Assembly (NCBI RefSeq): GCF_000367365.1
Contig: NZ_BARF01000028.1
Span: 1-64,000 of the forward strand
From: Streptomyces prunicolor NBRC 13075
GTDB lineage: Bacteria > Actinomycetota > Actinomycetes > Streptomycetales > Streptomycetaceae
Reading direction: 5' to 3'
Length of the DNA stretch: 64,000 nucleotides
Shown here: piece by piece, positions 52,676 through 61,239 of the stretch
Layout of the letters: each line of letters starts with the position of its first letter
Position numbering within the stretch: position 1 is the stretch's first letter
Translations under genes and position numbers: made by a program
Notes under the pieces: model-generated
What the model was told of the DNA's origin: nothing
Databases searched by the model: none
What the model saw: the letters and a program-made list of their open reading frames with translations, nothing else

Positions 52676-53539
52676 TGCCCTGGTGAGCCCGTTCCAGCTG
52701 GCCAGGAGGCGGATCGCGTCGGCTTCGGGGGTGCCGGGCTGAGGAGTGTAGACGCTGAGGATCTGGCTGGAGACGGCGTCGATACGGAGCGTCTCGTAGG
52801 GCAGGGTGATCTCGCCGATGAGCGGGTGCCGGAAGGTCTTCGCGCCGGCTCGGGCGGTCCGTACGTCGTTGGTCGCCCAGCGGGTCCGGAACTCCGTGCT
52901 GCGGGTCGCGAGTTCGCCGATCAGTTCGGTCAGGTCCGGGTCGTCGGGGCGGCGGCCGGCCTCGATCCGCAGCATCGCCACGGTGTCGGCCGTGATCCGG
53001 TCCCACTCGGGGAACAGGTCCCGGGCCCCGGGCTCGTCGAGGAACAGGAAGCGGGCGCTGTTCGTCCGTCCGGGCAGGTCGAACACGGGCGCGAGGAGTG
53101 CCCGCCCCAGGGTGTTGGCCGCGAGGATGTCGAACCGGGCGTTGAAGACCACCGCGGGTAGGTGGTCCATGGAGTCCAGTAGCACCCGGATTCCGGGGGT
53201 GACCAGGTCTTTCGCCGCGCGGCGGCGGCGCTTGCGGGCCGCGGGGGTCAGGGCGGCGAGCAGCCGGCGGAGGTGAGCGCGTTCGTCGTCGTCCAGCCGC
53301 AGGACGTCGGCGACGGCGTCGACGACTCCGGCGGAGGGTCCGGTCGCCTGGCCGCGTTCGAGGCGCACGTAGTACTCCGGGCTGACGCCGGCGAGCAGCG
53401 CGACCTCCTCCCGGCGCAGGCCTTTCACCCGACGGCGGGTGCCCTGCGGAGGAAGGCCCGCGTCGGCCGGGGTGACCCGGGCGCGGCGCGTGGTGAGGAA
53501 CTCGCGGACCGCCGCCCGTGCGGCCTCCTTCTCGTCCAT
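52652..53539 (-). CDS. XRE-family regulator with MmyB-like ligand domain
   Basis: A 295-residue helix-turn-helix regulator: VKGLRREEVALLAGVSPEYY and VRLERGQATGPSAGVVDAVA for DNA binding, then the MmyB-like PAS-type domain with LLDSMDHLPAVVFNARFDIL, AANTLGRALLAPVFDLPG and the C-terminal LIGEITLPYETLRIDAV. This family typically controls a divergent oxidoreductase, here the aldo/keto reductase and SnoaL-like genes across a 230-base space. Confidence 0.93.
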   Translation of the reverse strand: MDEKEAARAAVREFLTTRRARVTPADAGLPPQGTRRRVKGLRREEVALLAGVSPEYYVRLERGQATGPSAGVVDAVADVLRLDDDERAHLRRLLAALTPAARKRRRRAAKDLVTPGIRVLLDSMDHLPAVVFNARFDILAANTLGRALLAPVFDLPGRTNSARFLFLDEPGARDLFPEWDRITADTVAMLRIEAGRRPDDPDLTELIGELATRSTEFRTRWATNDVRTARAGAKTFRHPLIGEITLPYETLRIDAVSSQILSVYTPQPGTPEADAIRLLASWNGLTRASPQGVLQ

Positions 53540-53646
53540 GGATCAAGGGTAGGCCCGGTCCGCGTCCCGTAAGGGGTCCCTGTGAGTACCCCTTTTCGCA
53601 GTGCCTGTCGGGATACGGCGAACGGATGTTGGCTGGGTGCCGGTGA

Positions 53647-53685
53647 GATCGGGATTGCCGATCGGGATTGCCGATCGGGATCGGC
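53647..53685. repeat. Three 13-base direct repeats in the XRE/aldo-keto reductase promoter region
   Basis: GATCGGGATTGCC at 53647 and 53660 is repeated exactly and a third, degenerate copy follows at 53673. They lie about midway between the divergent start codons, so they could be iterated operators of the XRE regulator. The rest of the 230-base region shows no gene. Confidence 0.65.
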
Positions 53686-53769
53686 GCCCGGATGCCACGG
53701 ACGTCGGTCCTCGCCACTTCCCTCTGATGCACCGTCCCTCGACGCTCTCGACGAGAAACGAGTTCTCTG

Positions 53770-54750
<981 letters not shown>

Positions 54751-54794
54751 ACCCAGAGTCCTCGCCCCAACTGGACCCAGAGTCTTCGCCCCAA
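54751..54794. repeat. 20-base direct repeat between the aldo/keto reductase and SnoaL-like genes
   Basis: ACCCAGAGTCCTCGCCCCAA (54751) and ACCCAGAGTCTTCGCCCCAA (54775) differ at one base and have a 24-base period. They fill most of the leader before the AAAGGAG ribosome site. Confidence 0.85.
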
Positions 54795-54815
54795 AGGCCT
54801 CAAAGGAGAAACGCC

Positions 54816-55259
54816 ATGTCCGCAGCCACCTCACTGACCGAGCAGAACCGCGCGATCGTCGAAGGCATGTTCGCGGCGGCGAACCGCGGCGACGTCGAGG
54901 GAGTCTTTTCCTTTCTCTCCGAGGACGTCGCGGTCATCGAGCCGGTGTTCCTGCCCTTCGGGAAGGCCTACCACGGCAAGGACGAATTCCTCGGCCTCGC
55001 CCAGGTCCTGCCGAACTACATCGAGGTCTCCTCGATCACCGTGCACTACACCATCGCCGACGGCGACCGCGTCGCGGCGTGCGTCGGCATCAAGGACGTC
55101 ACGACCGGAGAACTGACCCACTTCATCGAGCAATTCACCATCAAGGACGGCAAGATCGTCGAGAACCGGGTGTTCTACCACAACGTCGGCTCCATGCTCG
55201 ACAAGCCCAGGGTCGTGCAGCGAACTCCGCGTCCGCCCCGGACCAGGGCGAGTCGGTGA
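54816..55259 (+). CDS. SnoaL-like / NTF2-fold protein
   Basis: A 147-residue protein of the NTF2/SnoaL superfamily: an N-terminal helix pair NRAIVEGMFAAANRGDVEGV with FSFLSEDVAVIEPVFLPFG, the pocket strand KAYHGKDEFLGLAQ and strands HFIEQFTIKDGKIVENRVFY. Such small cone-shaped proteins act as hydratases, isomerases or ligand binders. AAAGGAG precedes the ATG. It probably acts with the aldo/keto reductase upstream. The last 15 residues are Arg/Pro-rich. Confidence 0.88.
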   Translation: MSAATSLTEQNRAIVEGMFAAANRGDVEGVFSFLSEDVAVIEPVFLPFGKAYHGKDEFLGLAQVLPNYIEVSSITVHYTIADGDRVAACVGIKDVTTGELTHFIEQFTIKDGKIVENRVFYHNVGSMLDKPRVVQRTPRPPRTRASR

Positions 55260-55290
55260 GCACACTCATCACCGACCCGCCGGCCCACTT

Positions 55291-56403
55291 TCAGTGGGCG
55301 ATGTCCCCGAACCCCGAGATCGACTCAGGCCCCCGCGTGACAGGCCCCACATACCGAGCGGACGGCCGCACCAACCGCCCCGTCCGCTTCTGCTCAAGAA
55401 TGTGCGCCGACCACCCGGCGGTCCGCGCACACGTGAACATCGACGTGAACATGTGCGCCGGCACCTCGGCGAAGTCCAGCACGATCGCCGCCCAGAACTC
55501 CACGTTGGTCGCCAGCACCCGATCAGGCCGACGAGCGTGCAACTCCGCAAGCGCCGCCTTCTCCAACGCCTCCGCGATCTCGAACCGCGGCGCCCCCAAC
55601 TCCCGCGCGGTGCGCCGCAGTACACGAGCCCGAGGATCCTCGGCCCGGTACACCCGGTGCCCGAACCCCATCAACCGCTCACCCTTGTCGAGCGCCTGCC
55701 GGACGTACGCCTCCGCATCCCCGGTCCGCTCGATCTCCTCGATCATCCCGAGCACACGGGACGGCGCCCCGCCATGCAGAGGTCCGGACATGGCACCCAC
55801 GGCCCCGGACAACGCGGCGGCGACATCGGCTCCCGTAGAGGCGATGACGCGCGCCGTGAACGTGGACGCGTTCATCCCGTGCTCCGCAGCGGACGTCCAA
55901 TAGGCGTCCACCGCGGCCACATGCTTCGGATCCGGCTCGCCCCGCCACCGGATCATGAACCGCTCTACAACGGACTGCGCCTTGTCGATCTCGCTCTGCG
56001 GCACCATCGCGTTCCCCTGCCCGCGCGCGGACTGGGCGACGTACGACAGCGCCATCACGGCCGCGCGGGCGAGGTCGTCGCGGGCCTGCTCCTCGTCGAT
56101 GTCGAGGAGCGGCTTGAGGCCCCACACGGGCGCGAGCATGGCCAGCGCGGACTGTACGTCGACGCGGATGTCACCGGAGTGCACCGGGATCGGGAACGGC
56201 TCGGCGGGCGGCAGCCCGGGGTCGAAGGCGCCGTCGACGAGCAGCCCCCAGACGTTGCCGAACGAGACGTGACCGACCAGATCCTCGATGTCGACGCCCC
56301 GGTACCGCAGGGCGCCGCCCTCCTTGTCCGGTTCGGCGATCTCGGTCTCGAACGCGACGACTCCTTCGAGTCCAGGTACAAAGCCGGGGTCGAGGTCGGG
56401 CAT
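55291..56403 (-). CDS. Citrate synthase 2-type protein
   Basis: A 370-residue citrate synthase of the shorter, actinobacterial second type. Catalytic regions are GMNASTFTARVIASTGADVA with the first His nearby (SAAEHGMN), GPLHGGAPSRVLGMIEEIER and GFGHRVYRAEDPRA, and the late Asp in VEFWAAIVLDFAEVPAHMF. It condenses oxaloacetate with acetyl-CoA or a related acyl-CoA. The ATG at 56403 follows GAGGAG; an in-frame ATG at 56418 has a poorer site. It is divergent from pdxH. Confidence 0.93.
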   Translation of the reverse strand: MPDLDPGFVPGLEGVVAFETEIAEPDKEGGALRYRGVDIEDLVGHVSFGNVWGLLVDGAFDPGLPPAEPFPIPVHSGDIRVDVQSALAMLAPVWGLKPLLDIDEEQARDDLARAAVMALSYVAQSARGQGNAMVPQSEIDKAQSVVERFMIRWRGEPDPKHVAAVDAYWTSAAEHGMNASTFTARVIASTGADVAAALSGAVGAMSGPLHGGAPSRVLGMIEEIERTGDAEAYVRQALDKGERLMGFGHRVYRAEDPRARVLRRTARELGAPRFEIAEALEKAALAELHARRPDRVLATNVEFWAAIVLDFAEVPAHMFTSMFTCARTAGWSAHILEQKRTGRLVRPSARYVGPVTRGPESISGFGDIAH

Positions 56404-56507
56404 CAGGCGGCTCCTCATGCAGTGGCTCCACGGTCGCGGGGGACTCGCGGGCCGAAGGTAGAGACCTCAGCACCATAACGCCGAGTGCCATCCAAGGGGA
56501 GGGCTGC

Positions 56508-56520
56508 GGCACTGAGTGCC
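56508..56520. promoter_or_regulatory. Palindrome between the citrate synthase and pdxH genes
   Basis: GGCACT-G-AGTGCC is a perfect palindrome, and GAGTGCCA at 56483 repeats one arm 31 bases away (about three helical turns). Both sit in the 172-base divergent region, so a regulator could control either gene. The binder is unknown. Confidence 0.45.
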
Positions 56521-56575
56521 ACCCGAACTCGCGACCGCACCCGCCGCCCCCGGCGCCGTACGGCAGGATGACCAT

Positions 56576-57259
56576 GTGACCGACCGCGATCCCACCGCCG
56601 ACCGTGATCCCCGCCTCGACCCCGCCGCGATGCGCAAGCAGTACCGCGTGGCGGGCATCGACGCGAACGACCTGGCGGCCGACCCGATGACGCAATTCGG
56701 CCGCTGGTTCGAGGAGGCGGCGGTCCAGGACCTGGTCTACGAGCCGAACGCCATGGTCGTCTCCACCGCCGACGCCGAGGGCCGCCCCAGCTCCCGCACG
56801 GTCCTCATGAAGCACTACGACGACCAGGGCTTCGTCTTCTACACGAACTACGACTCCCGCAAGGCCCGCGAACTCGGCGCCAACCCGTACGTCTCGCTGC
56901 TCTTCCCCTGGCACCCGATGGCCCGCCAGGTCCTCGTCACCGGCACCGCCCGCCGCACCGGCCGCGACGAGACCGCCGCGTACTTCCGCACCCGCCCGCA
57001 CGGCTCCCAACTCGGCGCCTGGGCCAGCACCCAGTCCACGGTGATCCCCTCACGAGCCGAACTGGAGTCGTCGTACGAGGAGTTGAGCGCCCGCTACCCC
57101 GAGGGCGAACAGGTCCCGGTGCCGCCGCACTGGGGCGGCTTCCGCATCGCCCCGCAGACGGTCGAGTTCTGGCAGGGCCGCGAGAACCGCCTGCACGACC
57201 GCCTGCGCTACGTCGCCGAGCCGGACGGGACCTGGCGGGTGGAGCGGCTCAGTCCCTGA
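56576..57259 (+). CDS. pdxH: Pyridoxamine 5'-phosphate oxidase
   Basis: A 227-residue FMN enzyme oxidising pyridoxine or pyridoxamine phosphate to pyridoxal phosphate. Family motifs are [60 protein letters not shown], and the C-terminal [20 protein letters not shown] with HDRLRY. Length and order are those of a full-size active PdxH. The GTG at 56576 follows AGGATG. It converges with the HxlR-peroxiredoxin gene, overlapping by 11 bases. Confidence 0.96.
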   Translation: MTDRDPTADRDPRLDPAAMRKQYRVAGIDANDLAADPMTQFGRWFEEAAVQDLVYEPNAMVVSTADAEGRPSSRTVLMKHYDDQGFVFYTNYDSRKARELGANPYVSLLFPWHPMARQVLVTGTARRTGRDETAAYFRTRPHGSQLGAWASTQSTVIPSRAELESSYEELSARYPEGEQVPVPPHWGGFRIAPQTVEFWQGRENRLHDRLRYVAEPDGTWRVERLSP

Positions 57260-58145
57260 AGATCCCGACGTCCCTGAAGTCCCGTACGGCGGTGGCGACT
57301 TCGAGGGATGCCGTCACCGCCCCCGGAATGTCCGTCACCGGGAACTGCACGTGCCGTACGACCCGTTCCCGGTCCACGACCAACACCGCCCGCTTCAGGC
57401 GCAGTAGCTGCCCCGCCCGGAACGTCGGCAGCCGCAGCGCCGCGGACAGCCGTAGGTCCACGTCCGAGAGGAGCGGGAAGGGGATGCGCTCCGCCTTGGC
57501 GAACTCCCGCTGTTCGTCCGGTCGTTGGGTGCTGACTCCGCGCACCGAGACGCCCGCGGCCACGAACTCGTCGTAGGCGTCCCGGAACAGCCGGTTCTCC
57601 AGGGTGCAGCCGACCGTCCCCGGGATGTCCGACCAGCCGTCCGGCAGCGGGCTGGGGCGGCCGGTCGCCGGGTAGCAGAAGAGCACGGTCGGGCCGTCGG
57701 CCACCGGGTCGAGAGCCTCGCCGGTGTGCGCGGGCAGGGTGAGCGTCGGCAGTCGGGTGCCGGGCAGGGCCGCCATCCGGCGGGCCTCCGCGCTGTCGCC
57801 CTCGGCGGACGCGGTCAGCGAGCCGTCGCCCAGCAGCCAGCGGTCGGCCCAGTCCTGCATCGACACCAGCACCGGCAGCAGCGCCCGCCCGATCGCGGTC
57901 AGCCGGTACTCGTGGCGCACCGGCCCCTCCTGGTACGGCACCTTCGCCAGGACCCCGCTGTCGACGAGCTGCCCGAGCCGCTCCGCGAGCACCTTGCGGG
58001 AGATGCCCAGCTCCTCCTGGAGCTCGTCGAAGCGATGGTGTCCGCGAGCCGTCTCCCGCACCAGCAGCAGGCTCCACCAGTCGCCGATCACGGCCGCCGC
58101 CTGCGCGATCGCACAGGCCGCGTCCCGCTCCGGTACGGCTCGCAC
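57249..58145 (-). CDS. HxlR regulator fused to a peroxiredoxin-like domain
   Basis: A 298-residue two-domain protein. Residues 8-107 are an HxlR winged helix (C11, [40 protein letters not shown]). After a linker, residues 128-298 form an AhpC/BCP-like redoxin domain: PALxxxT-type start [23 protein letters not shown], and [19 protein letters not shown] with C180 at the peroxidatic position. It may sense peroxide directly through the enzyme domain. The GTG at 58145 has GGAGGG eight bases upstream; in-frame GTG starts farther up lie within a repeat. It is divergent from an ABC transporter. Confidence 0.88.
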   Translation of the reverse strand: MRAVPERDAACAIAQAAAVIGDWWSLLLVRETARGHHRFDELQEELGISRKVLAERLGQLVDSGVLAKVPYQEGPVRHEYRLTAIGRALLPVLVSMQDWADRWLLGDGSLTASAEGDSAEARRMAALPGTRLPTLTLPAHTGEALDPVADGPTVLFCYPATGRPSPLPDGWSDIPGTVGCTLENRLFRDAYDEFVAAGVSVRGVSTQRPDEQREFAKAERIPFPLLSDVDLRLSAALRLPTFRAGQLLRLKRAVLVVDRERVVRHVQFPVTDIPGAVTASLEVATAVRDFRDVGIFRD

Positions 58146-58160
58146 CAAGACGCCCTCCTT

Positions 58161-58198
58161 CTCGCCACTACTGGACACCCTCGCCACTACTGGACACC
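58161..58198. repeat. Perfect 19-base tandem duplication at the HxlR-peroxiredoxin start
   Basis: CTCGCCACTACTGGACACC occurs twice in tandem at 58161-58179 and 58180-58198, just before the ribosome site of the HxlR-peroxiredoxin gene. The length, 19, is not a multiple of three, so it would alter any upstream in-frame start. It may also be a duplicated regulatory site. Confidence 0.9.
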
Positions 58199-58232
58199 GT
58201 CAATCCTGCCCACCATCTTGCGCCACCAGCTC

Positions 58233-58283
58233 AGTTCCCGATAGAAACCCTGATGGGAAAGTGAGTTCCCAATGGAGACTCAC
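58233..58283. promoter_or_regulatory. Operator candidates upstream of the ABC-2 transporter
   Basis: TTCCC (58235) and GGGAA (58255) form an inverted repeat, AGTTCCC occurs twice (58233 and 58264, 31 bases apart), and GTGAGT/ACTCAC flank the second copy with an 11-base spacer. These stacked elements lie between the HxlR-peroxiredoxin gene and the transporter and suggest control of the transporter by that regulator. Confidence 0.5.
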
Positions 58284-58314
58284 TCGTGCTCACTCATTAT
58301 CGACGGGGGATCGG

Positions 58315-59136
58315 ATGGCGACAGCCACCGCCTGGCGCACCGGCCGGGCCACCACCTTGCGCACCTGGCACATGACCAGGCGCGCCTACCCATGGACGTA
58401 CGCCGTCGGCACCGTCCTGCCCGCCGCGCTCACCATCGCGCTCGGCTACCTCGGCTTCCACGCCATCGGCGGCGGCGAGACCGGCGCGGACTTCGCGAAG
58501 GGCAGCGGTACGAGCGCCTACCTCGCGTATCTCGCGGTCGGCGCCACCGCGTTCCAGTTCACGGTCCGGCTGATCCTCTGGTCCGCGAAGGCGCTCATCA
58601 CCGAACAACGCCAGGGCACGCTCGGCGCCCTGCTCATCGCCCCCGCGACCCGGCTGCCGTATCTGCTCGGCTTCACGGCGTTCGCGGTACTGAGCAGCAT
58701 CGCCGAGTTCCTGACGCTGGGCGTGGTCATCGGCGCGCTGGGGATCTCGATCCCGGTGGCGTCGGCGCCGGGGGCGGTGGCGGGCGCGCTCGCCCTGATC
58801 GTCGCGGTGTTCGCGCTGTCGGTGGGCCTCGGCGGCCTGATGATCGCGGCGGGGGAGGCGCACATCTCCCAGAACACCGTCTTCATCGTCCTGGGCCTGC
58901 TCTGCGGCTACACCTTCCCGCGCGACTACCTGCCCGGCTACGTCCGCTGGCTCGCCGAAGCCTTCCCCACCACCGCCGCCATGGACGTCCTGCACGGCAC
59001 CCTCACCGGCGGCCACACCCTCACCGACCTCGCCCCCCGCCTCGCCATCAGCCTCCTGCTCTCCGCCGCGTACCTGGTGCTCGGCGTCAGGACGCTCCCG
59101 TACTTCGAACGCCGAGCCGTGGAAAGGACGTACTAG
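58315..59136 (+). CDS. ABC-2 type transporter permease
   Basis: A 273-residue permease with six hydrophobic segments (AYPWTYAVGTVLPAALTIAL, AYLAVGATAFQFTVRLILWS, ALALIVAVFALSVGLGGLMI and others). The cytosolic loop carries ITEQRQGTLGALLIAPATRL, a typical elbow-coupling region, and the end has the LPGYVRWLAEAFPTTAAMDV pattern. GGGGGATCGG precedes the ATG. It is the first of three transporter genes; a second permease follows the ATPase, so the pump is probably a heterodimer. Confidence 0.88.
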   Translation: MATATAWRTGRATTLRTWHMTRRAYPWTYAVGTVLPAALTIALGYLGFHAIGGGETGADFAKGSGTSAYLAYLAVGATAFQFTVRLILWSAKALITEQRQGTLGALLIAPATRLPYLLGFTAFAVLSSIAEFLTLGVVIGALGISIPVASAPGAVAGALALIVAVFALSVGLGGLMIAAGEAHISQNTVFIVLGLLCGYTFPRDYLPGYVRWLAEAFPTTAAMDVLHGTLTGGHTLTDLAPRLAISLLLSAAYLVLGVRTLPYFERRAVERTY

Positions 59137-59139
59137 CCC

Positions 59140-60129
59140 ATGCCCGACACCGGCATAGAGGTCCGCGACCTGCACAAGGAATTCCCCGTCCGCGACCGCG
59201 GCCTCTTCGGCCCGCGCACCACCAAGACCGCCGTGAACGGCCTCGACCTCGACATCCCGGCAGGCCGCATCACCGGCCTCCTCGGCCTCAACGGCGCCGG
59301 AAAGACCACCACCATCAAGATCCTGGCCACGCTGCTGCGGCCCACCTCGGGCACCGTCCGCGTCGACGACCTCGACTCCGTCGCCGACGCCCGCGCCGTA
59401 CGCCGCCGTATCAACCTCATCGCCGGCGGCGAACGCATGGTCTACACGCGCATGACCGGCCGCGAGAACCTCTGGTACTTCGGCCAGCTCTACGACGTCC
59501 CCAAGCGCGAACTCCGCGCCAGGATCGACGAGTTGCTGTCCCTGGTCGGCCTCACCCAGGCCGCCGACACCATGGTCGAGCGCTACTCGCGGGGCATGAC
59601 CCAACGCCTGGCCATCGCCCGCGGCCTGATCAACGACCCGGCGTACCTGCTCCTGGACGAACCCACCCTGGGCCTGGACGCACCGATCGCCCGCGACCTG
59701 CGCCGCGTGGTCGCCCGGCTCGCGGCCGAGGGCACGGGGGTGCTCCTCACCTCGCACTACCTGGCCGAGGTCGAGGAACTGTGCGCCCATGTCTACGTCA
59801 TCGCCGACGGCCGGCACCTCGCGGCCGGCAGCCCCGCCGAGCTGAAGACCGCGACGGGAAGCCTCGGCACGGTACGGGTCACGGTGCCTCAGGTCCCGCC
59901 CGCGGTCGCCGAGGTGGCGACCCGCTTCGGGGCGACGCGGACACCGGCGGACGGCGGCGGCGAGATCCTCACCCTCCGCAGCCCCGACCACATGGCGGGC
60001 CCGCTGGCGGCGGCGATCGTCGGGGCGGGCGGAGCCATCACCGCCCTGGAGATCAAGGAGGCGAGCCTGGAGGACGCGATCCTGGCGCTGACGGACGGGA
60101 CGGTGCCGGGGCCGGTGGTTCTGGCGTGA
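59140..60129 (+). CDS. ABC transporter ATP-binding protein
   Basis: A 329-residue ATPase with an N-terminal DrrA/CcmA-like domain: Walker A LLGLNGAGKTTTIKILATLL, Q-loop region GGERMVYTRMTGRENLWYF, signature ERYSRGMTQRLAIARGL, Walker B YLLLDEPTLGLDAPI and switch LLTSHYLAEVEELC. The C-terminal 90 residues form a regulatory-type extension ending LEDAILALTDG. It starts three bases after the first permease and overlaps the second by GTGA. Substrate unknown. Confidence 0.92.
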   Translation: MPDTGIEVRDLHKEFPVRDRGLFGPRTTKTAVNGLDLDIPAGRITGLLGLNGAGKTTTIKILATLLRPTSGTVRVDDLDSVADARAVRRRINLIAGGERMVYTRMTGRENLWYFGQLYDVPKRELRARIDELLSLVGLTQAADTMVERYSRGMTQRLAIARGLINDPAYLLLDEPTLGLDAPIARDLRRVVARLAAEGTGVLLTSHYLAEVEELCAHVYVIADGRHLAAGSPAELKTATGSLGTVRVTVPQVPPAVAEVATRFGATRTPADGGGEILTLRSPDHMAGPLAAAIVGAGGAITALEIKEASLEDAILALTDGTVPGPVVLA

Positions 60130-60959
60130 TCGACGCTACGAGGTCGGCGGCGCGCGTCTTCGCGGCGGAGAGCCTGAAACAGCACCGCCGTCTCTTCGGC
60201 CAGCCGCTGGTCGTCTTCTCGATGCTGGTCTGGCCGATCCTGCAACTGGCGACGACCTACTACACCCTCCGCCCGGTCGCCACGGCATCCGATGCGGCCG
60301 CCCACTGGCCCCTCGCCGCGGACCCCCACCGCCTGCTGGCCTTCCTGGCCACCGGCACCCTCGCCTACGCCTTCTTCTTCTCCCTGGTCCAGTCGGCCTG
60401 GCACTTCTCCTTCGAACGCACCACGGGCACACTGGAGTTGCTGTTCCTGTCCCCCGCGGGCCGCCTCACCCTGATGATCGCGAACGGCGCCGGCGCCCTC
60501 CTCCAGAACGCCTGGCTCCTGACCTGCTTCACCACCGCCGCCCTGCTCGGCTTCGGCACACTGTCGGTCGCGTCCTGGTGGATGTACGGGGTCGTGGTGC
60601 TCGCCCTCCTCATCCCCGCGGTGGCATGGGGAGCGTTCCTGAACAGTCTCCTGGTCTTCTCCAGGGACTCGGCGTTCCTCTACACGGTCCTGGACGAGCC
60701 CCTGTGGTTCGTCAGCGGAGTCCGGCTACCGCACTTCGCCCTGCCGGCGGTGGTCCAGGTGGTGGGCGCGGTGTTCCCCCTGACGGGCAGCCTGATCGCC
60801 GTAAGGGGCGCTCTGCTGGAAGGCGACACGCTGGGTGCCCTGGCCCCGACCTTGGGCTGGCTGACCCTGTTGAGCGCACTGCTTCTCGCGGCGGCGGCGG
60901 TGATCCTCCGGGTCGGCGAGGCCCACGCCCAACGAACGGGCAGACTGCGCCTCGCATAA
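60126..60959 (+). CDS. ABC-2 type transporter permease (second subunit)
   Basis: A 277-residue membrane protein with six hydrophobic segments (GQPLVVFSMLVWPILQLATT, LAYAFFFSLVQSAWHFSFER, GVVVLALLIPAVAWGAFLNS). The loop HFSFERTTGTLELLFLSPAG matches the coupling loop of ABC-2 permeases. GTG 60126 overlaps the ATPase stop. It completes the exporter with the two upstream genes. Confidence 0.88.
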   Translation: MIDATRSAARVFAAESLKQHRRLFGQPLVVFSMLVWPILQLATTYYTLRPVATASDAAAHWPLAADPHRLLAFLATGTLAYAFFFSLVQSAWHFSFERTTGTLELLFLSPAGRLTLMIANGAGALLQNAWLLTCFTTAALLGFGTLSVASWWMYGVVVLALLIPAVAWGAFLNSLLVFSRDSAFLYTVLDEPLWFVSGVRLPHFALPAVVQVVGAVFPLTGSLIAVRGALLEGDTLGALAPTLGWLTLLSALLLAAAAVILRVGEAHAQRTGRLRLA

Positions 60960-60990
60960 GGGCCCCGGAAACGGCCCCGAAAACGCAGGC

Positions 60991-61158
60991 GACCCGCGAG
61001 CTCAGGTTCCTCCGCCTCACAGCGGGGGAGCCGGCCGGACGTACCGGCGAGCTCGCGGGTCGGGTGACTGCTGGAGATTGGGCCGGCTGCACGCATGTCT
61101 CACGTGCGGGTCCGGCACCGCACTGGGTGTGGCGACGGGCCGTTAGCCCGCAGTCACC
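60991..61158. other. Nested inverted repeats between the transporter operon and iscB
   Basis: Two structures lie in the 280-base gap 60960-61239. GACCCGCGAGCTC (60991) pairs perfectly with GAGCTCGCGGGTC (61049-61061) around a 45-base loop that itself can fold. Immediately after, GGTGACTGC (61063) pairs with GCAGTCACC (61150-61158) around three small hairpins (GCACG/CGTGC, GGT/ACC, CGGGC/GCCCG). The first could terminate the transporter operon; the second could be an end of the IscB element or a structured RNA. No gene is seen here. Confidence 0.55.
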
Positions 61159-61239
61159 TCACGCGTCCGGTTTCCATACATCTGGCGAACCACCTCCCTT
61201 CTCGTGTGCACCACACACTAGGAACCGGTCGGCGACGGA

